DNA from: Paenibacillus_E allorhizoplanae
Lineage (GTDB): Bacteria; Bacillota; Bacilli; Paenibacillales; NBRC-103111
Assembly (NCBI RefSeq): GCF_927798215.1
Contig: NZ_CAKMMW010000007.1
Coordinates: forward strand, 186,001 to 250,000
Reading direction: 5' to 3'
DNA: 64,000 nucleotides
In this document: in pieces, positions 52,779 to 61,060 of the stretch
How the letters are laid out: every line of letters starts with the position of its first letter
Position numbering within the stretch: the stretch's first letter is position 1
Position numbers and translations under genes: made by a program
Notes under the pieces: model-generated
The model's database searches: none
The model's input: the letters and a program-made list of their open reading frames with translations, nothing else
What the model was told of the DNA's origin: nothing

Positions 52779-53810
52779 ATGAAATATGTGCATTTGGATT
52801 CGGTGGAGTCTGGTCAATACCTGGGACGTACGATATATGCCAGCAATGGGGCTATTTTGCTTTCGGAGAATGTGCAGCTAACCGTATTTATGATTAATAC
52901 ACTGAATCGAATTGGCGTGACGATGATTTATATCAAAGACCCGAACTTGGAAGATGTGGAAATCCCAGAAATTCTGTCGGACGAAACGAAGCGGCTTGTC
53001 ATGACACAGATGGGGCAGACGTTCGCATCGATCCAGTCGGGCAAAGATTTCAACTCGCGCAATGTCAGCATGTCCATCAACACACTACTAGATGAGATTA
53101 TGAAAAATCGTGATGTCCTCGTACAGTTGAACGACATACGGACCCAGGATAATCAAATGTATATCCATGCCATGAACGTCTGCATGATGGCTGTCCTCAT
53201 CGGGATGAATATGGGGATGAATGCGACCCAATTGAAAGATCTCGCTATGGGAGCGCTTCTGCATGATATTGGTAAAGTGGAGCTGCTCACAGACGATGAA
53301 TCGGAGGATCCGCGGCGGCATCATACGTGGCGCGGGTTTGAGCTATTGAAGAATAAGCGGGAGTTCAATCTGCTCATAGCACATGTAGCCTTTCAGCATC
53401 ATGAAGCACTGAATGGAGAAGGCGTTCCGAGAGGGATCATGGGCGAAGATATTCATCTCTATGCCAAAATCACGGCCGTCGCCAATATGTACGACAACTT
53501 ACTCTTTGATATGTCTGCAGGACGCCGCAAGCTACCGCATGAAGCCTGTGAATATATGCTGGCGTTGGCGGAAACGAAGCTGGATCGCGATGTGTTGATT
53601 CAATTTTTGAAAATTGTTTCGATTTATCCGACAGGAACTTCGGTGCGGTTGACGAATCGGGAGACTGGTGTTGTCGTTGGTCAGCATAGAGGACTTCCAA
53701 CGCGTCCGATTATTCGGATTGTGAAGCAGGATGCCACAGATAAAGTATTGGACATCAAAGAGATCGATCTGGCGAAGGAAACGACTTTATTCATTGAGCA
53801 AGTTCTTTAA
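52779..53810 (+). CDS. HD-GYP-like phosphohydrolase, probable c-di-GMP phosphodiesterase
   Basis: About 343 residues: an N-terminal region of ~120 residues (DUF3391-like position), then an HD-GYP domain with MGALLHDIGKVEL, HHTWRGFELL and HVAFQHHEALNGEGVPRG, where GYP reads GVP. A C-terminal beta region (TSVRLTNRETGVVVGQHRG) is usual. The HD and histidine metal ligands are retained. ATG 52779 is eight bases from GGAG; GTG 52770 overlaps it. Activity on c-di-GMP is inferred. Confidence 0.87.
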   Translation: MKYVHLDSVESGQYLGRTIYASNGAILLSENVQLTVFMINTLNRIGVTMIYIKDPNLEDVEIPEILSDETKRLVMTQMGQTFASIQSGKDFNSRNVSMSINTLLDEIMKNRDVLVQLNDIRTQDNQMYIHAMNVCMMAVLIGMNMGMNATQLKDLAMGALLHDIGKVELLTDDESEDPRRHHTWRGFELLKNKREFNLLIAHVAFQHHEALNGEGVPRGIMGEDIHLYAKITAVANMYDNLLFDMSAGRRKLPHEACEYMLALAETKLDRDVLIQFLKIVSIYPTGTSVRLTNRETGVVVGQHRGLPTRPIIRIVKQDATDKVLDIKEIDLAKETTLFIEQVL

Positions 53811-53888
53811 TTTGTAAACCGTGGAACAGAAATGATATGATAGAACAAGCATTCTATTCTAAATATGTACAAGCAGGGGGCACAGGTT

Positions 53889-54110
53889 ATGTGGAGTTAT
53901 TTAATTCCCATTCTCACATTGATTGCAGGTTTGGTTGGCGGTTTCTTTATTGGTGTATTCTATTTGAAGAGACAGCTCGAATCCATGCAAAACAATCCTG
54001 AAATGCTAGCCAAAATGGCGAAGCAAATGGGCTACAACATGAATAAGCAACAATTGAATAAAGCACAACAGATGATGAAAAACCAAAATTTTAATCAAAA
54101 GCGGAAATAA
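53889..54110 (+). CDS. UPF0154 (YneF-like) small membrane protein
   Basis: About 73 residues: one N-terminal membrane helix (YLIPILTLIAGLVGGFFIGVFY), then the family signature KRQLESMQNNPEMLAKMAKQMGYNMNKQQLNKA. ATG 53889 after CAGGGGG matches the normal 72-residue length; the upstream ATG at 53865 would add eight residues. Function unknown. Confidence 0.9.
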   Translation: MWSYLIPILTLIAGLVGGFFIGVFYLKRQLESMQNNPEMLAKMAKQMGYNMNKQQLNKAQQMMKNQNFNQKRK

Positions 54111-54149
54111 AATATTATCAAGTGAAAATAGGGTGGAGTGATAGAGAAG

Positions 54150-54737
54150 ATGGCATCCATCGATTATAAAAATGGATTAGTCGCAGAAAATCGCGAGCAG
54201 ATTGAAAGTCATGTCCGTGAAATTTTGCGACTGATTGGTGAAGATGTAGATCGGGAAGGTCTGTTGGATACGCCAGCTCGTGTAACGCGTATGTACGAAG
54301 AAATTTTTGCAGGGTATGCAGCAGATCCACGCGAAGTACTTGGTGTTACTTTTGATGAACAGCATGAAGAGCTTGTTATTATCAAAGATATCGTTTACTA
54401 CAGCCAGTGTGAGCACCATATGGCGCCTTTCTTTGGCAAAGTCCATGTTGGTTACTTACCGAGCGGTAAAGTGGCTGGTCTCAGCAAATTTGCTCGTTTA
54501 GTTGATGTTGTTACACGCAAGCTGCAAGTACAAGAACGGATTACTTCTGAAATTGCTGACATCCTATTCGATGTGCTTAAGCCGCATGGCGTCATGGTTG
54601 TCGTTGAAGGCGAGCATATGTGCATGTGCGCAAGAGGTGTGAAGAAATACGGCAGTCAAACCGTAACATCTGCTGTGCGCGGCTCCTTCCGTAAGGATGC
54701 AACACTGCGTTCGGAATTTCTATCTTTATTAAAATAA
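54150..54737 (+). CDS. folE: GTP cyclohydrolase I
   Basis: About 195 residues. It converts GTP to dihydroneopterin triphosphate, the first step of folate synthesis. Zinc ligands are in SQCEHHMAPFFGK (Cys and His) and HMCMCARGVKK (Cys); LPSGKVAGLSKFARLVDVV and RGSFRKDATLRSEFL are typical. GTG 54138 is also in frame, but ATG 54150 follows GGTGGAG more suitably. Ends at a strong terminator. Confidence 0.96.
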   Translation: MASIDYKNGLVAENREQIESHVREILRLIGEDVDREGLLDTPARVTRMYEEIFAGYAADPREVLGVTFDEQHEELVIIKDIVYYSQCEHHMAPFFGKVHVGYLPSGKVAGLSKFARLVDVVTRKLQVQERITSEIADILFDVLKPHGVMVVVEGEHMCMCARGVKKYGSQTVTSAVRGSFRKDATLRSEFLSLLK

Positions 54738-54747
54738 TAAGAGCACT

Positions 54748-54794
54748 GGGGAATGTGCACGAAGACAATCGTCTTGTGCATCATTCCCTTTTTT
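54748..54794 (+). terminator. intrinsic terminator after folE
   Basis: GGGAATGTGCACGAAGAC pairs with GTCTTGTGCATCATTCCC (small internal bulge), followed by TTTTTT. Confidence 0.9.
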
Positions 54795-54962
54795 CAGTTG
54801 TGCACCAGGTTAGGCTTGTTGGGGCATGGAGAATATAGTATTCTTTTAAATTAATAATCCTTCTGCATCAGGGGGGAGAATGGTGACTATCGTACATGCT
54901 CTCGCATAAACTGATAGCAGTGTGAGGAATCGCCCCAGCAGGAGGATACAGGTGAGATCGGC

Positions 54963-54982
54963 GCCCTACAGCGCTAGAGGGC
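54963..54982 (+). promoter_or_regulatory. hairpin just before the dGTPase ribosome site
   Basis: GCCCT-ACAGCGCTAG-AGGGC ends a few bases before GAGGAGG of the next gene. A 15-bp dyad AGAATA-TAG-TATTCT lies further up at 54830-54844. Either may have a control role; the leader of about 200 bp contains no gene. Confidence 0.35.
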
Positions 54983-54998
54983 TAGAGGAGGCAAGCAT

Positions 54999-56324
54999 AT
55001 GAACAACATACGGAAATATCGGCCTGGTGAGGCAGCTTCCTCGAAGTGGAGTGAAGAACGGGATGAATTTGAACGGGATTATGCAAGGTTGATTCAGTCA
55101 CCAACTTTTCGGCGTCTACAAGGGAAATCTCAGGTTTTCGGGGCCGGCTCGGGAGATTACTATCGGACTCGTCTGACGCACTCCTTGGAGGTTGCACAGA
55201 TTGCGCGAGAAGTGGCGAAGCGTTTAGAGCGGACGAATCCCTTTTTGAGCAAAAGAGAGCATCCAGGCCTGATCATCGATCCGACCGTGGTCGAGTGCGC
55301 ATCCATTGCGCATGACTTCGGCCACCCGCCTTTTGGACATAAGGGCGAAGAAGTTCTCAATCATATCCTGATGAAGGATCACGGCTTGAAGTATGAGGGC
55401 AATGCGCAAAACTTCCGGATCCTCATGTTTCTTGAAAAACGAGCTGGCAGCGAGAGTGGTCTGGATCTGACGGCAGCTGTGCTTCTCGGTATTAATAAAT
55501 ATCCCTTCCTCATTGAGGAAGAAGGTCGTCTGAAGGGTGTATACGGCGCGGAGTGGGACGTTATTCGTGAGCTGCGTGACACTTGGAAAATGCCAGTGGG
55601 CTGCTCCACATTGGAAGCGCAATTGATGGACCTCTGCGATGATATTGCGTATTCTACGCATGATATCGAGGATGGCATTCGGGCAGGCAAAATTCAAATG
55701 AACGCTACCTTTTTCGAAGATCAACGATTGATTCGACATCTCGTGATGGAGATATTGAACGATCCCAATCAGCATAAATTCGGCTGGGAGCAAGTTGATA
55801 TCGAGCAAATGGTGCGGCGCGTGCTGCACGATTATTTGGAGCAATGGGAGCTCATATTTGCAGAGTGCAACCGTGAGGAATCACGGACGCGCAGAGAGAT
55901 GAAAGCCCGTTGGGTCAGCTCATTCGCGAGCCGCCTCGACATCATTGACGACACGGAGCGCGGCTGGAAGAAAGTCGCTCTCGTCAAAGACGGCGCAGAG
56001 GATATGGATCTGCTACGGACGATGGAAATCCTCAAGAAGCTGGCGTGGGTCACGCTGATCAAGGATTTCCGCGTCCTGCGCCTGCAAAAGCGCAGCGAAA
56101 TCATCGTCGAGCGTCTCTGGGACAGCTTCATCGATAAGGACAAAGGGCAGTGGATCATCCCGCCTGACTGGATCGATAGCTACGAGCGGCGCAGCACGAA
56201 TAGTAATTGGAGCTGGCCGCGCTTCGTCGCGGACTATATCTCAGGCATGACCGATGCGTATGCTGAGAAGGTATATGCGGAGCTGTTTGCGAGTAAATCG
56301 GGCTCGATTTACGAGATGGATTGA
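54999..56324 (+). CDS. deoxyguanosinetriphosphate triphosphohydrolase-like HD protein
   Basis: A 441-residue HD-domain dNTP triphosphohydrolase. Motifs are RDYARLIQSPTFRRLQGKSQVF, YRTRLTHSLEVAQIAREVA, the HD pair in SIAHDFGHPPFGHKGE, and DLCDDIAYSTHDIEDG further on. Length and motifs match the Dgt family, which cleaves dNTPs to nucleoside and tripolyphosphate. AGAGGAGG lies ten bases before ATG 54999. No co-transcribed partner. Confidence 0.92.
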   Translation: MNNIRKYRPGEAASSKWSEERDEFERDYARLIQSPTFRRLQGKSQVFGAGSGDYYRTRLTHSLEVAQIAREVAKRLERTNPFLSKREHPGLIIDPTVVECASIAHDFGHPPFGHKGEEVLNHILMKDHGLKYEGNAQNFRILMFLEKRAGSESGLDLTAAVLLGINKYPFLIEEEGRLKGVYGAEWDVIRELRDTWKMPVGCSTLEAQLMDLCDDIAYSTHDIEDGIRAGKIQMNATFFEDQRLIRHLVMEILNDPNQHKFGWEQVDIEQMVRRVLHDYLEQWELIFAECNREESRTRREMKARWVSSFASRLDIIDDTERGWKKVALVKDGAEDMDLLRTMEILKKLAWVTLIKDFRVLRLQKRSEIIVERLWDSFIDKDKGQWIIPPDWIDSYERRSTNSNWSWPRFVADYISGMTDAYAEKVYAELFASKSGSIYEMD

Positions 56325-56410
56325 GTGGGGGCAGGCCCATTCAACTTCTGTCTGCTTGTAACGGTGAGCGGCTGCAGGTAGCTACATGGGGATAGAAGCA
56401 GGAGCAGGTG

Positions 56411-56508
56411 CGGGTTGCTACAAGCAGCTACAAGCAGTTATAAGTAGCCACAAGCACCAACAAGTACTTTAGAAGTACCCAAGCACCGACAAGTACCTTA
56501 GAAGTACC
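56411..56508. repeat. 10-bp and 29-bp tandem array
   Basis: Degenerate ~10-bp units (GCTACAAGCA, GCTACAAGCA, GTTATAAGTA, GCCACAAGCA) run into two 29-bp units (56451-56479 and 56480-56508). Each 29-bp unit contains GTACTTTAGAAGTAC or a one-base variant, a small hairpin. Non-coding. Confidence 0.85.
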
Positions 56509-56550
56509 CAAACCCCGCCAACCCATTTTCACGAACCTGCCACCAGCAAA

Positions 56551-56740
56551 TAGATGGATTTTCTCCAGCTAATCTAGCCGGTTTTTCACATTTTAGATGA
56601 TTAGATGGAATTCCTGTAGTTAATTAAGCGAGTTTTAGGGGGATTGGTGGAAAGTACAGCTATTAGCTGTACTTTTTCCATTTAAATTCAATATTTGATG
56701 GAAAATGTCTGGATTAGCTGTAGGTTTTCTAGTTAAGTAT
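56551..56740. repeat. TAGATGGA-family elements and a 25-bp palindrome
   Basis: TAGATGGATTTTCTCCAGCT (56554 region) and TAGATGGAATTCCTGTAGTT (about 56604) are family members; a more diverged inverted one ends near 56740. Between them AAAGTACAGCTA-T-TAGCTGTACTTT (56651-56675) is a perfect palindrome. No gene is present from 56325 to 56880. Confidence 0.8.
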
Positions 56741-56847
56741 TGGCTTGGGCGCATACGGTTGAGAAGTTGGCCAATTTGGTGATGAGAGGTAAGCGCTGCT
56801 TACCTCTTTTCGTATAGGCTCGTATAGGTATGCAAGCCGTTAAATGG

Positions 56848-56878
56848 CCAAAAAAATACCGACCTCATCAGAGGTCGA
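56848..56878 (-). terminator. intrinsic terminator of the anchored hydrolase gene
   Basis: On the minus strand CGACCTC-TGAT-GAGGTCG (56877-56860) is followed by GTATTTTTTT. Confidence 0.88.
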
Positions 56879-56880
56879 TT

Positions 56881-57906
56881 TTATAGGGAGGAGGGAATAC
56901 CAGCGTTAACGTGCTCGGATGTGGCCGATGGTTCAATACTGCCGAGGAAGTCCATTGTGCGGCTCACATACGTTTTGGGCTCAGCGCGATACAGAAGTTC
57001 ATGCTGTGCGTTAGGGAGAATCCATAGCTTAGAAGCGGTGTTGTGTTGTTGCTTGAACATAGCCTCGACTAAAACATGAGGAGCCTTGTTATCATTTGTG
57101 CCATGAATCATGAAGATCGGCATCTCATATGACGTTGTGGTCACTTTAGTGAAAGGCACGTCGTGCAAGCTTACGCCATTAAGTAAAGGAAAGAATAAAC
57201 GAACAAGTGGGAGAGAAGGGTATTTTGGCAGATGTACGACTTGATTCATATTTTGATAAAGGGTGTCTGAGTTCAGCAGAAATGTGCTGTCTAGGATCAT
57301 CCCTGAAATATCTCCGTTTTGCTGTAGAGCAGTCTGTAAGGCAGTGCCTGCTCCCATGGAAAAGCCCCAAATAAAGATCGAACCGCCAGTGGATTGTTTG
57401 ACGTAATCAATGGCCCCAAGCAGCTCTTGGGATTCCTGAACACCGCCGGTCATGAGGCGACTACTTGTGGGATTCACGTAGCCATAGTCAAACATGAGAA
57501 CGTTATACTGCTTTTTATGGAGCTCACGGGCTAAGGTGTACAAAGGAACCCATTCTTCTTCACGATTGCCTCCATAGCCATGTGAGAAAATAACAGTTTT
57601 ACTCGAGCCTGCTGCTGCGATGAACCAGCCATCTAAGTTGGATTTACCGTTTAGACTCGGGAATGAAATGTTTGTATAAGGAAGTCGGACTGCTTTCATC
57701 GGATTCGAATGTAGAGGCTCAATATGTGGCCTAGCCAAGGTCCAAGCAATATAAGCGTGGAAGATCAGTACGACTGAGGTGCATAGGATTAATAATACTA
57801 AAAAAGTTGTGGCGATTAGCTTTTTCCTGCGTAAAAAAGGTTGTGTAACCTGATCAAGAGTGGGTTGCAGCGATCCCGTTACAGGATTTAGTGTGGTTGT
57901 AGACAT
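56881..57906 (-). CDS. membrane-anchored alpha/beta hydrolase
   Basis: A 341-residue protein with a cytoplasmic N-terminus, one membrane helix (about 31-53) and an extracellular alpha/beta hydrolase domain. HGYGGNREEEWVPL gives the oxyanion region, GFSMGAG the nucleophile, HGTNDNKAP the acid region and NAQHELLY the histidine. It resembles YqkD/BAAT-type hydrolases. Single gene with a terminator. Substrate unknown. Confidence 0.87.
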   Translation of the reverse strand: MSTTTLNPVTGSLQPTLDQVTQPFLRRKKLIATTFLVLLILCTSVVLIFHAYIAWTLARPHIEPLHSNPMKAVRLPYTNISFPSLNGKSNLDGWFIAAAGSSKTVIFSHGYGGNREEEWVPLYTLARELHKKQYNVLMFDYGYVNPTSSRLMTGGVQESQELLGAIDYVKQSTGGSIFIWGFSMGAGTALQTALQQNGDISGMILDSTFLLNSDTLYQNMNQVVHLPKYPSLPLVRLFFPLLNGVSLHDVPFTKVTTTSYEMPIFMIHGTNDNKAPHVLVEAMFKQQHNTASKLWILPNAQHELLYRAEPKTYVSRTMDFLGSIEPSATSEHVNAGIPSSL

Positions 57907-58156
57907 CGATGAAGCCTCCCTCCGTGAAGATCTGTATGTGAAATTCTGCTAGTTAGTGGTGTAAAATTGGAAGGGGGAGTTAATTGTTTAAATATTCTGA
58001 TAAGTGTTTCTGTACTTTAATATTATTCTGAATGCGCTTTCAAGTCAATGTAGATGCGGCATTTGTAAGCCTTTTGTAACGGTTCTGTAATAATGGGAAA
58101 AAGAGGTGTTTGACCTTTACGGTTCCACGTAGTTTCGTTATACTGAACATAACAAG

Positions 58157-58173
58157 GTTTCATATAGTGAAAC
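58157..58173. promoter_or_regulatory. perfect dyad GTTTCA-TATAG-TGAAAC before the IclR gene
   Basis: A 17-bp palindrome 30 bp before ATG 58204, downstream of a weak TTTACG-16-TATACT promoter (58117-58144). The position fits autoregulation by the IclR-type protein. The rest of 57907-58156 shows no gene. Confidence 0.5.
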
Positions 58174-58203
58174 AGTTTGGTGTATAAAGGTGGTGACTCT
58201 TCT

Positions 58204-58947
58204 ATGGAAGATGGCAAGCTGACCGTGCGTGCTGTTGAGCGCGCTTTAGATATTATGCTTTGTTTCACAGGGGCGTCAGAATTGACGTTAACCGAAATTG
58301 CTACACGTGTGCAGCTTCACAAAAGCACCGTGCATCGCCTTCTCGCATCGCTTGAAGGCAAGGGCTTCATCATGCGTGATGAAGCGACGGATAAGTACAG
58401 ACTGGGCTACCGTCTCTGGGAGCTTTCGGCTAACCTGTCCAAAGAGGGAGACCCCGGCATCATCCTGCTGCCGGAGATGGAGCGGCTGCGCGATCAGCTC
58501 GGCGAGACGATCTCGCTATACGTGCAGGACGGCCTGGTTCGCGTGCGCATCCAAGCCGTGCAGAGTAACCATGCCATTCGCCGTGTGGCCCCTGTCGGGG
58601 CGCGAATGCCGCTTTACGTCGGCGCCTCGAGCAAGGTGCTCGTCGCCTTTGCTGAGCCAGGGCTGCTGGAGCAGCTGCTAACCTCGGCCGACTGGCCGAC
58701 AGGGTTAGACACGCAGGCATACCTGCAGCAGCTCAGCGACACACGACGCGCGGGCTTCGCCACGAGCGTCGAAGAGCGCGAGCCTGGCGCGGCGGCTGTG
58801 TCCGCGCCGATTCTCGACCGCGGCGGCCGTCTAGTGGCCGCCCTCGCGGTCTCGGGTCCAGCGAACAGGCTCACGCTGGAGCTGATGCAAGAGCAGGCGC
58901 CGACGATTATGGAGGCGGCGCGCCGGATGGGCACGATGCTGCGCTAA
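58204..58947 (+). CDS. IclR-family transcriptional regulator
   Basis: About 247 residues. The N-terminal winged HTH includes VRAVERALDIMLCF, LTLTEIATRVQLHKSTVHRLLASLEGKGF and YRLGYRLWEL. The C-terminal effector domain includes GARMPLYVGASSKVLVAF and the late SAPILDRGGRLVAALAVSGPANR. ATG 58204 follows AAAGGTGG; TTG 58177 is less likely. The last two thirds of the gene are much richer in GC than the first third. Effector and targets unknown. Confidence 0.92.
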   Translation: MEDGKLTVRAVERALDIMLCFTGASELTLTEIATRVQLHKSTVHRLLASLEGKGFIMRDEATDKYRLGYRLWELSANLSKEGDPGIILLPEMERLRDQLGETISLYVQDGLVRVRIQAVQSNHAIRRVAPVGARMPLYVGASSKVLVAFAEPGLLEQLLTSADWPTGLDTQAYLQQLSDTRRAGFATSVEEREPGAAAVSAPILDRGGRLVAALAVSGPANRLTLELMQEQAPTIMEAARRMGTMLR

Positions 58948-58989
58948 GCACCTCTGTAGTCTTAACTCGCATTTACGCCAAGAATAGCG

Positions 58990-59173
58990 CGTAAAGCAGC
59001 TAATAAGCACTTTCAATCACCTTAACTCGTGATATCCCACGAGTTTATCTCAAATAAGCACTCGAGGAGTGCTTATTTCCCGTTTTACACTCAAAATACC
59101 ACGTAAAGCAGGAAATAAGCACTTTCAATCACCTTAATCCGCGATATCCCGCAGGTTTATCTCAAATAAGCAC
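58990..59173. repeat. 2 x 72-bp repeat with covarying hairpin, plus linker hairpin
   Basis: Copies at 58990-59061 and 59102-59173 differ at eight positions, six of them in the arms of one hairpin: AACTCGTG-ATATCC-CACGAGTT in the first, AATCCGCG-ATATCC-CGCAGGTT in the second. Two T-A pairs become C-G. Between the copies, TAAGCACTC-GAG-GAGTGCTTA (59055-59075) is a perfect 9-bp hairpin. From 59174 to 59379 nothing else is recognised. Confidence 0.88.
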
Positions 59174-59379
59174 TTTCCACAGCTCTATCTCGCAAATAGT
59201 CAAACCCCAGGATATCCCAGCTAACATTCCTCAGCACCTCATCATCATAGTCACCATCTATCATCACACCGCGTCGCATCCCAATCCCCATCCACTCATT
59301 AATCCCCACTACCTAGCCAACACGGACGGATGCTTTGCCGCTGAAAAGCCATACTAAACGTGGGAAGGGAGTGGAAGTC

Positions 59380-60276
59380 ATGAAGAAGACAGCCTCGATG
59401 CTGGCGATTTGGATAAGCCTGGCCAGTAACATTGTGCTGACCGCGATCAAAATCATTGTCGGCCTTCTGTTTAATAGCCAAGTGCTAATTGCCGACGGCA
59501 TTCATAATGCTGGAGACGTTATCGCCACGGCAACCGCGTATAGCTCCATGCGCGTGTCCTCGAAGCCAGCGGATGTAGAGCATCCATACGGACATGGAAA
59601 AGCGGAAGTACTCGGCGCTTTTATTGTTGCGATTATATTAGGCGGAGCCGCTATCTATATGGGCTATCATTCGATTCATGCCTTATTCGAACCAGCGGGT
59701 GAGGCGCATATTATTGCCTTTTGTGCGGCTATCGTCTCCCTCGTCTGGAAACAAATTCTCTATGTCTATACGATGCGGATAGGACAGAAGCTTAATAGCA
59801 AAGGGTTGATTGCTACGGCCTACGACCATTTGGCAGATGTGTACGCCTCAATTGCAGCTTCGGTGGGGATTGGCTTGGCATTGCTAGGTGATCACTACAA
59901 TATTAGCTACTTGGCGTATGGAGATCCTGTAGCGGGTATTATCGTTTCATTTCTTGTATTGAAGCTGGCGTACGAAATGGGCAGCGAGTCTTTCGATATT
60001 TTGATGGAGCGAAGTGTGAATTCGACCTATATCGAGCAATATGCCCAGCTGATTCGTACTGTACCAGAGGTCAAGCGGATTGATCGACTAAGAGCGAGGG
60101 AACATGGTCATTACATATTAGTTGATGCGAGACTTGGCATTCCAGGCCAGCTAACGATTCAAGAAGGTCATGACATCAGCCGTAGTATTAAGCAGAAAAT
60201 TAAAGAAGCCCATAACGATGTGGATGAGGTGTTGGTCCACTTGAATCCTTGGTATGAAGAGCAAGCCGACGCATGA
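59380..60276 (+). CDS. cation diffusion facilitator transporter
   Basis: About 299 residues: six membrane helices and a C-terminal cytoplasmic domain (about 205-290). Metal-site motifs are LIADGIHNAGDV in TM2 and YDHLADVYAS in TM5, plus HPYGHGKAE after TM2. This arrangement is that of Mn/Zn/Fe-type CDF exporters. ATG 59380 follows GGGAGTGG; the upstream frame from 59335 has no ribosome site. Metal specificity is not certain. Confidence 0.92.
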   Translation: MKKTASMLAIWISLASNIVLTAIKIIVGLLFNSQVLIADGIHNAGDVIATATAYSSMRVSSKPADVEHPYGHGKAEVLGAFIVAIILGGAAIYMGYHSIHALFEPAGEAHIIAFCAAIVSLVWKQILYVYTMRIGQKLNSKGLIATAYDHLADVYASIAASVGIGLALLGDHYNISYLAYGDPVAGIIVSFLVLKLAYEMGSESFDILMERSVNSTYIEQYAQLIRTVPEVKRIDRLRAREHGHYILVDARLGIPGQLTIQEGHDISRSIKQKIKEAHNDVDEVLVHLNPWYEEQADA

Positions 60277-60303
60277 GCAGCTGGTATGATTTGTTTCACT
60301 ATG

Positions 60304-60361
60304 GCAAAAAACACCCCTACACGAGCTCGCATTAGCGGCTCCAGCTAGAGGTGTTTTTATT
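60304..60361. terminator. bidirectional terminator-like hairpin
   Basis: AAAAACACCCCTA (from 60307) pairs with TAGAGGTGTTTTT (ending 60359), with an inner GAGCT-rich stem. Shared by the CDF gene and the convergent SleB gene. Confidence 0.75.
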
Positions 60362-60397
60362 TATACATCGCGTTCATCACACGAGTCGCACACACAT

Positions 60398-61060
60398 TTA
60401 TTTTGCAAAAATATGATTCCCTATCTGTACCGTCTGTTGACGAGTCCAGATCCATGCGCTTGTCGCTGTCTTCGGGTTGAAATAGTAAAGCGCGCCACCC
60501 GTTGGATCCCAGCCGCGAACTGCCTCTAATGCAGCTTTATAAGCTTGACTATCCGGTGTTAAATTATATTGGCCATCGCTGACTGCCGTAAAGGCGCCAA
60601 CTTCGAATACAATGCCTTGAATGGTGTTCTCAAACTGGCTGGATTTTAATCGGTTCATAACAACCGCTCCAACAGCCACTTGACCCTCATAGGATTCACC
60701 GCGTGCTTCACTGTAAATAACTTTAGCCAGCATGTCCAGCTCAGCTTGATTCACTGTGAATTTACGCAAGTACTCCCACGTCTTCGCACCAACGATCCCA
60801 TCCACACTAAGTCCATAATTCGTTTGGAAGTTACGAACTGCCGCGGCTGTAATTGGACCATATTTTCCATCTATAGAAGGCTCATATATGCCTAAAGTTT
60901 TTAGTCGGAATTGTGCGTCCCATACATCACCATTCTGTGTGCCTTGCTTTAAAGTCGTAGCTTCTGCTGCGGATGCCTTCGGGCTCCACGTACCTGCATT
61001 CATTCCTAAACCAAAGGAAGCTACGAGTGCGACTACGACTAGTTTTTTAATCAACATCAT
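60398..61060 (-). CDS. sleB: spore cortex-lytic enzyme, SleB type
   Basis: About 220 residues: a signal peptide (LIKKLVVVALVASFGLGMNAG.., cleavage after ASA), a peptidoglycan-binding domain (LKTLGIYEPSIDGKYGPITAAAVRNFQ), and a hydrolase_2 domain with catalytic Glu in KVIYSEARGESYEGQVAVGAVVMNR. Lytic transglycosylase acting on muramic-lactam cortex during germination. The frame runs to 61348, but AAAGGGGAG directly precedes ATG 61060 at the right spacing; ATGs at 61066 and 61057 are near alternatives. It does not sit next to ypeB here. Confidence 0.92.
   Translation of the reverse strand: MMLIKKLVVVALVASFGLGMNAGTWSPKASAAEATTLKQGTQNGDVWDAQFRLKTLGIYEPSIDGKYGPITAAAVRNFQTNYGLSVDGIVGAKTWEYLRKFTVNQAELDMLAKVIYSEARGESYEGQVAVGAVVMNRLKSSQFENTIQGIVFEVGAFTAVSDGQYNLTPDSQAYKAALEAVRGWDPTGGALYYFNPKTATSAWIWTRQQTVQIGNHIFAK

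Noticed and set aside
54880..54909. Nine-codon leader peptide ORF (MVTIVHALA) before the dGTPase gene
   Set aside because: Its GGGGGG ribosome-like run is only about one base from the ATG, and no regulatory codon run or terminator/antiterminator pair follows.
58023..58268. 81-residue minus-strand frame overlapping the IclR start
   Set aside because: It would antisense the IclR promoter and 5' end, has no ribosome site and no recognisable sequence.
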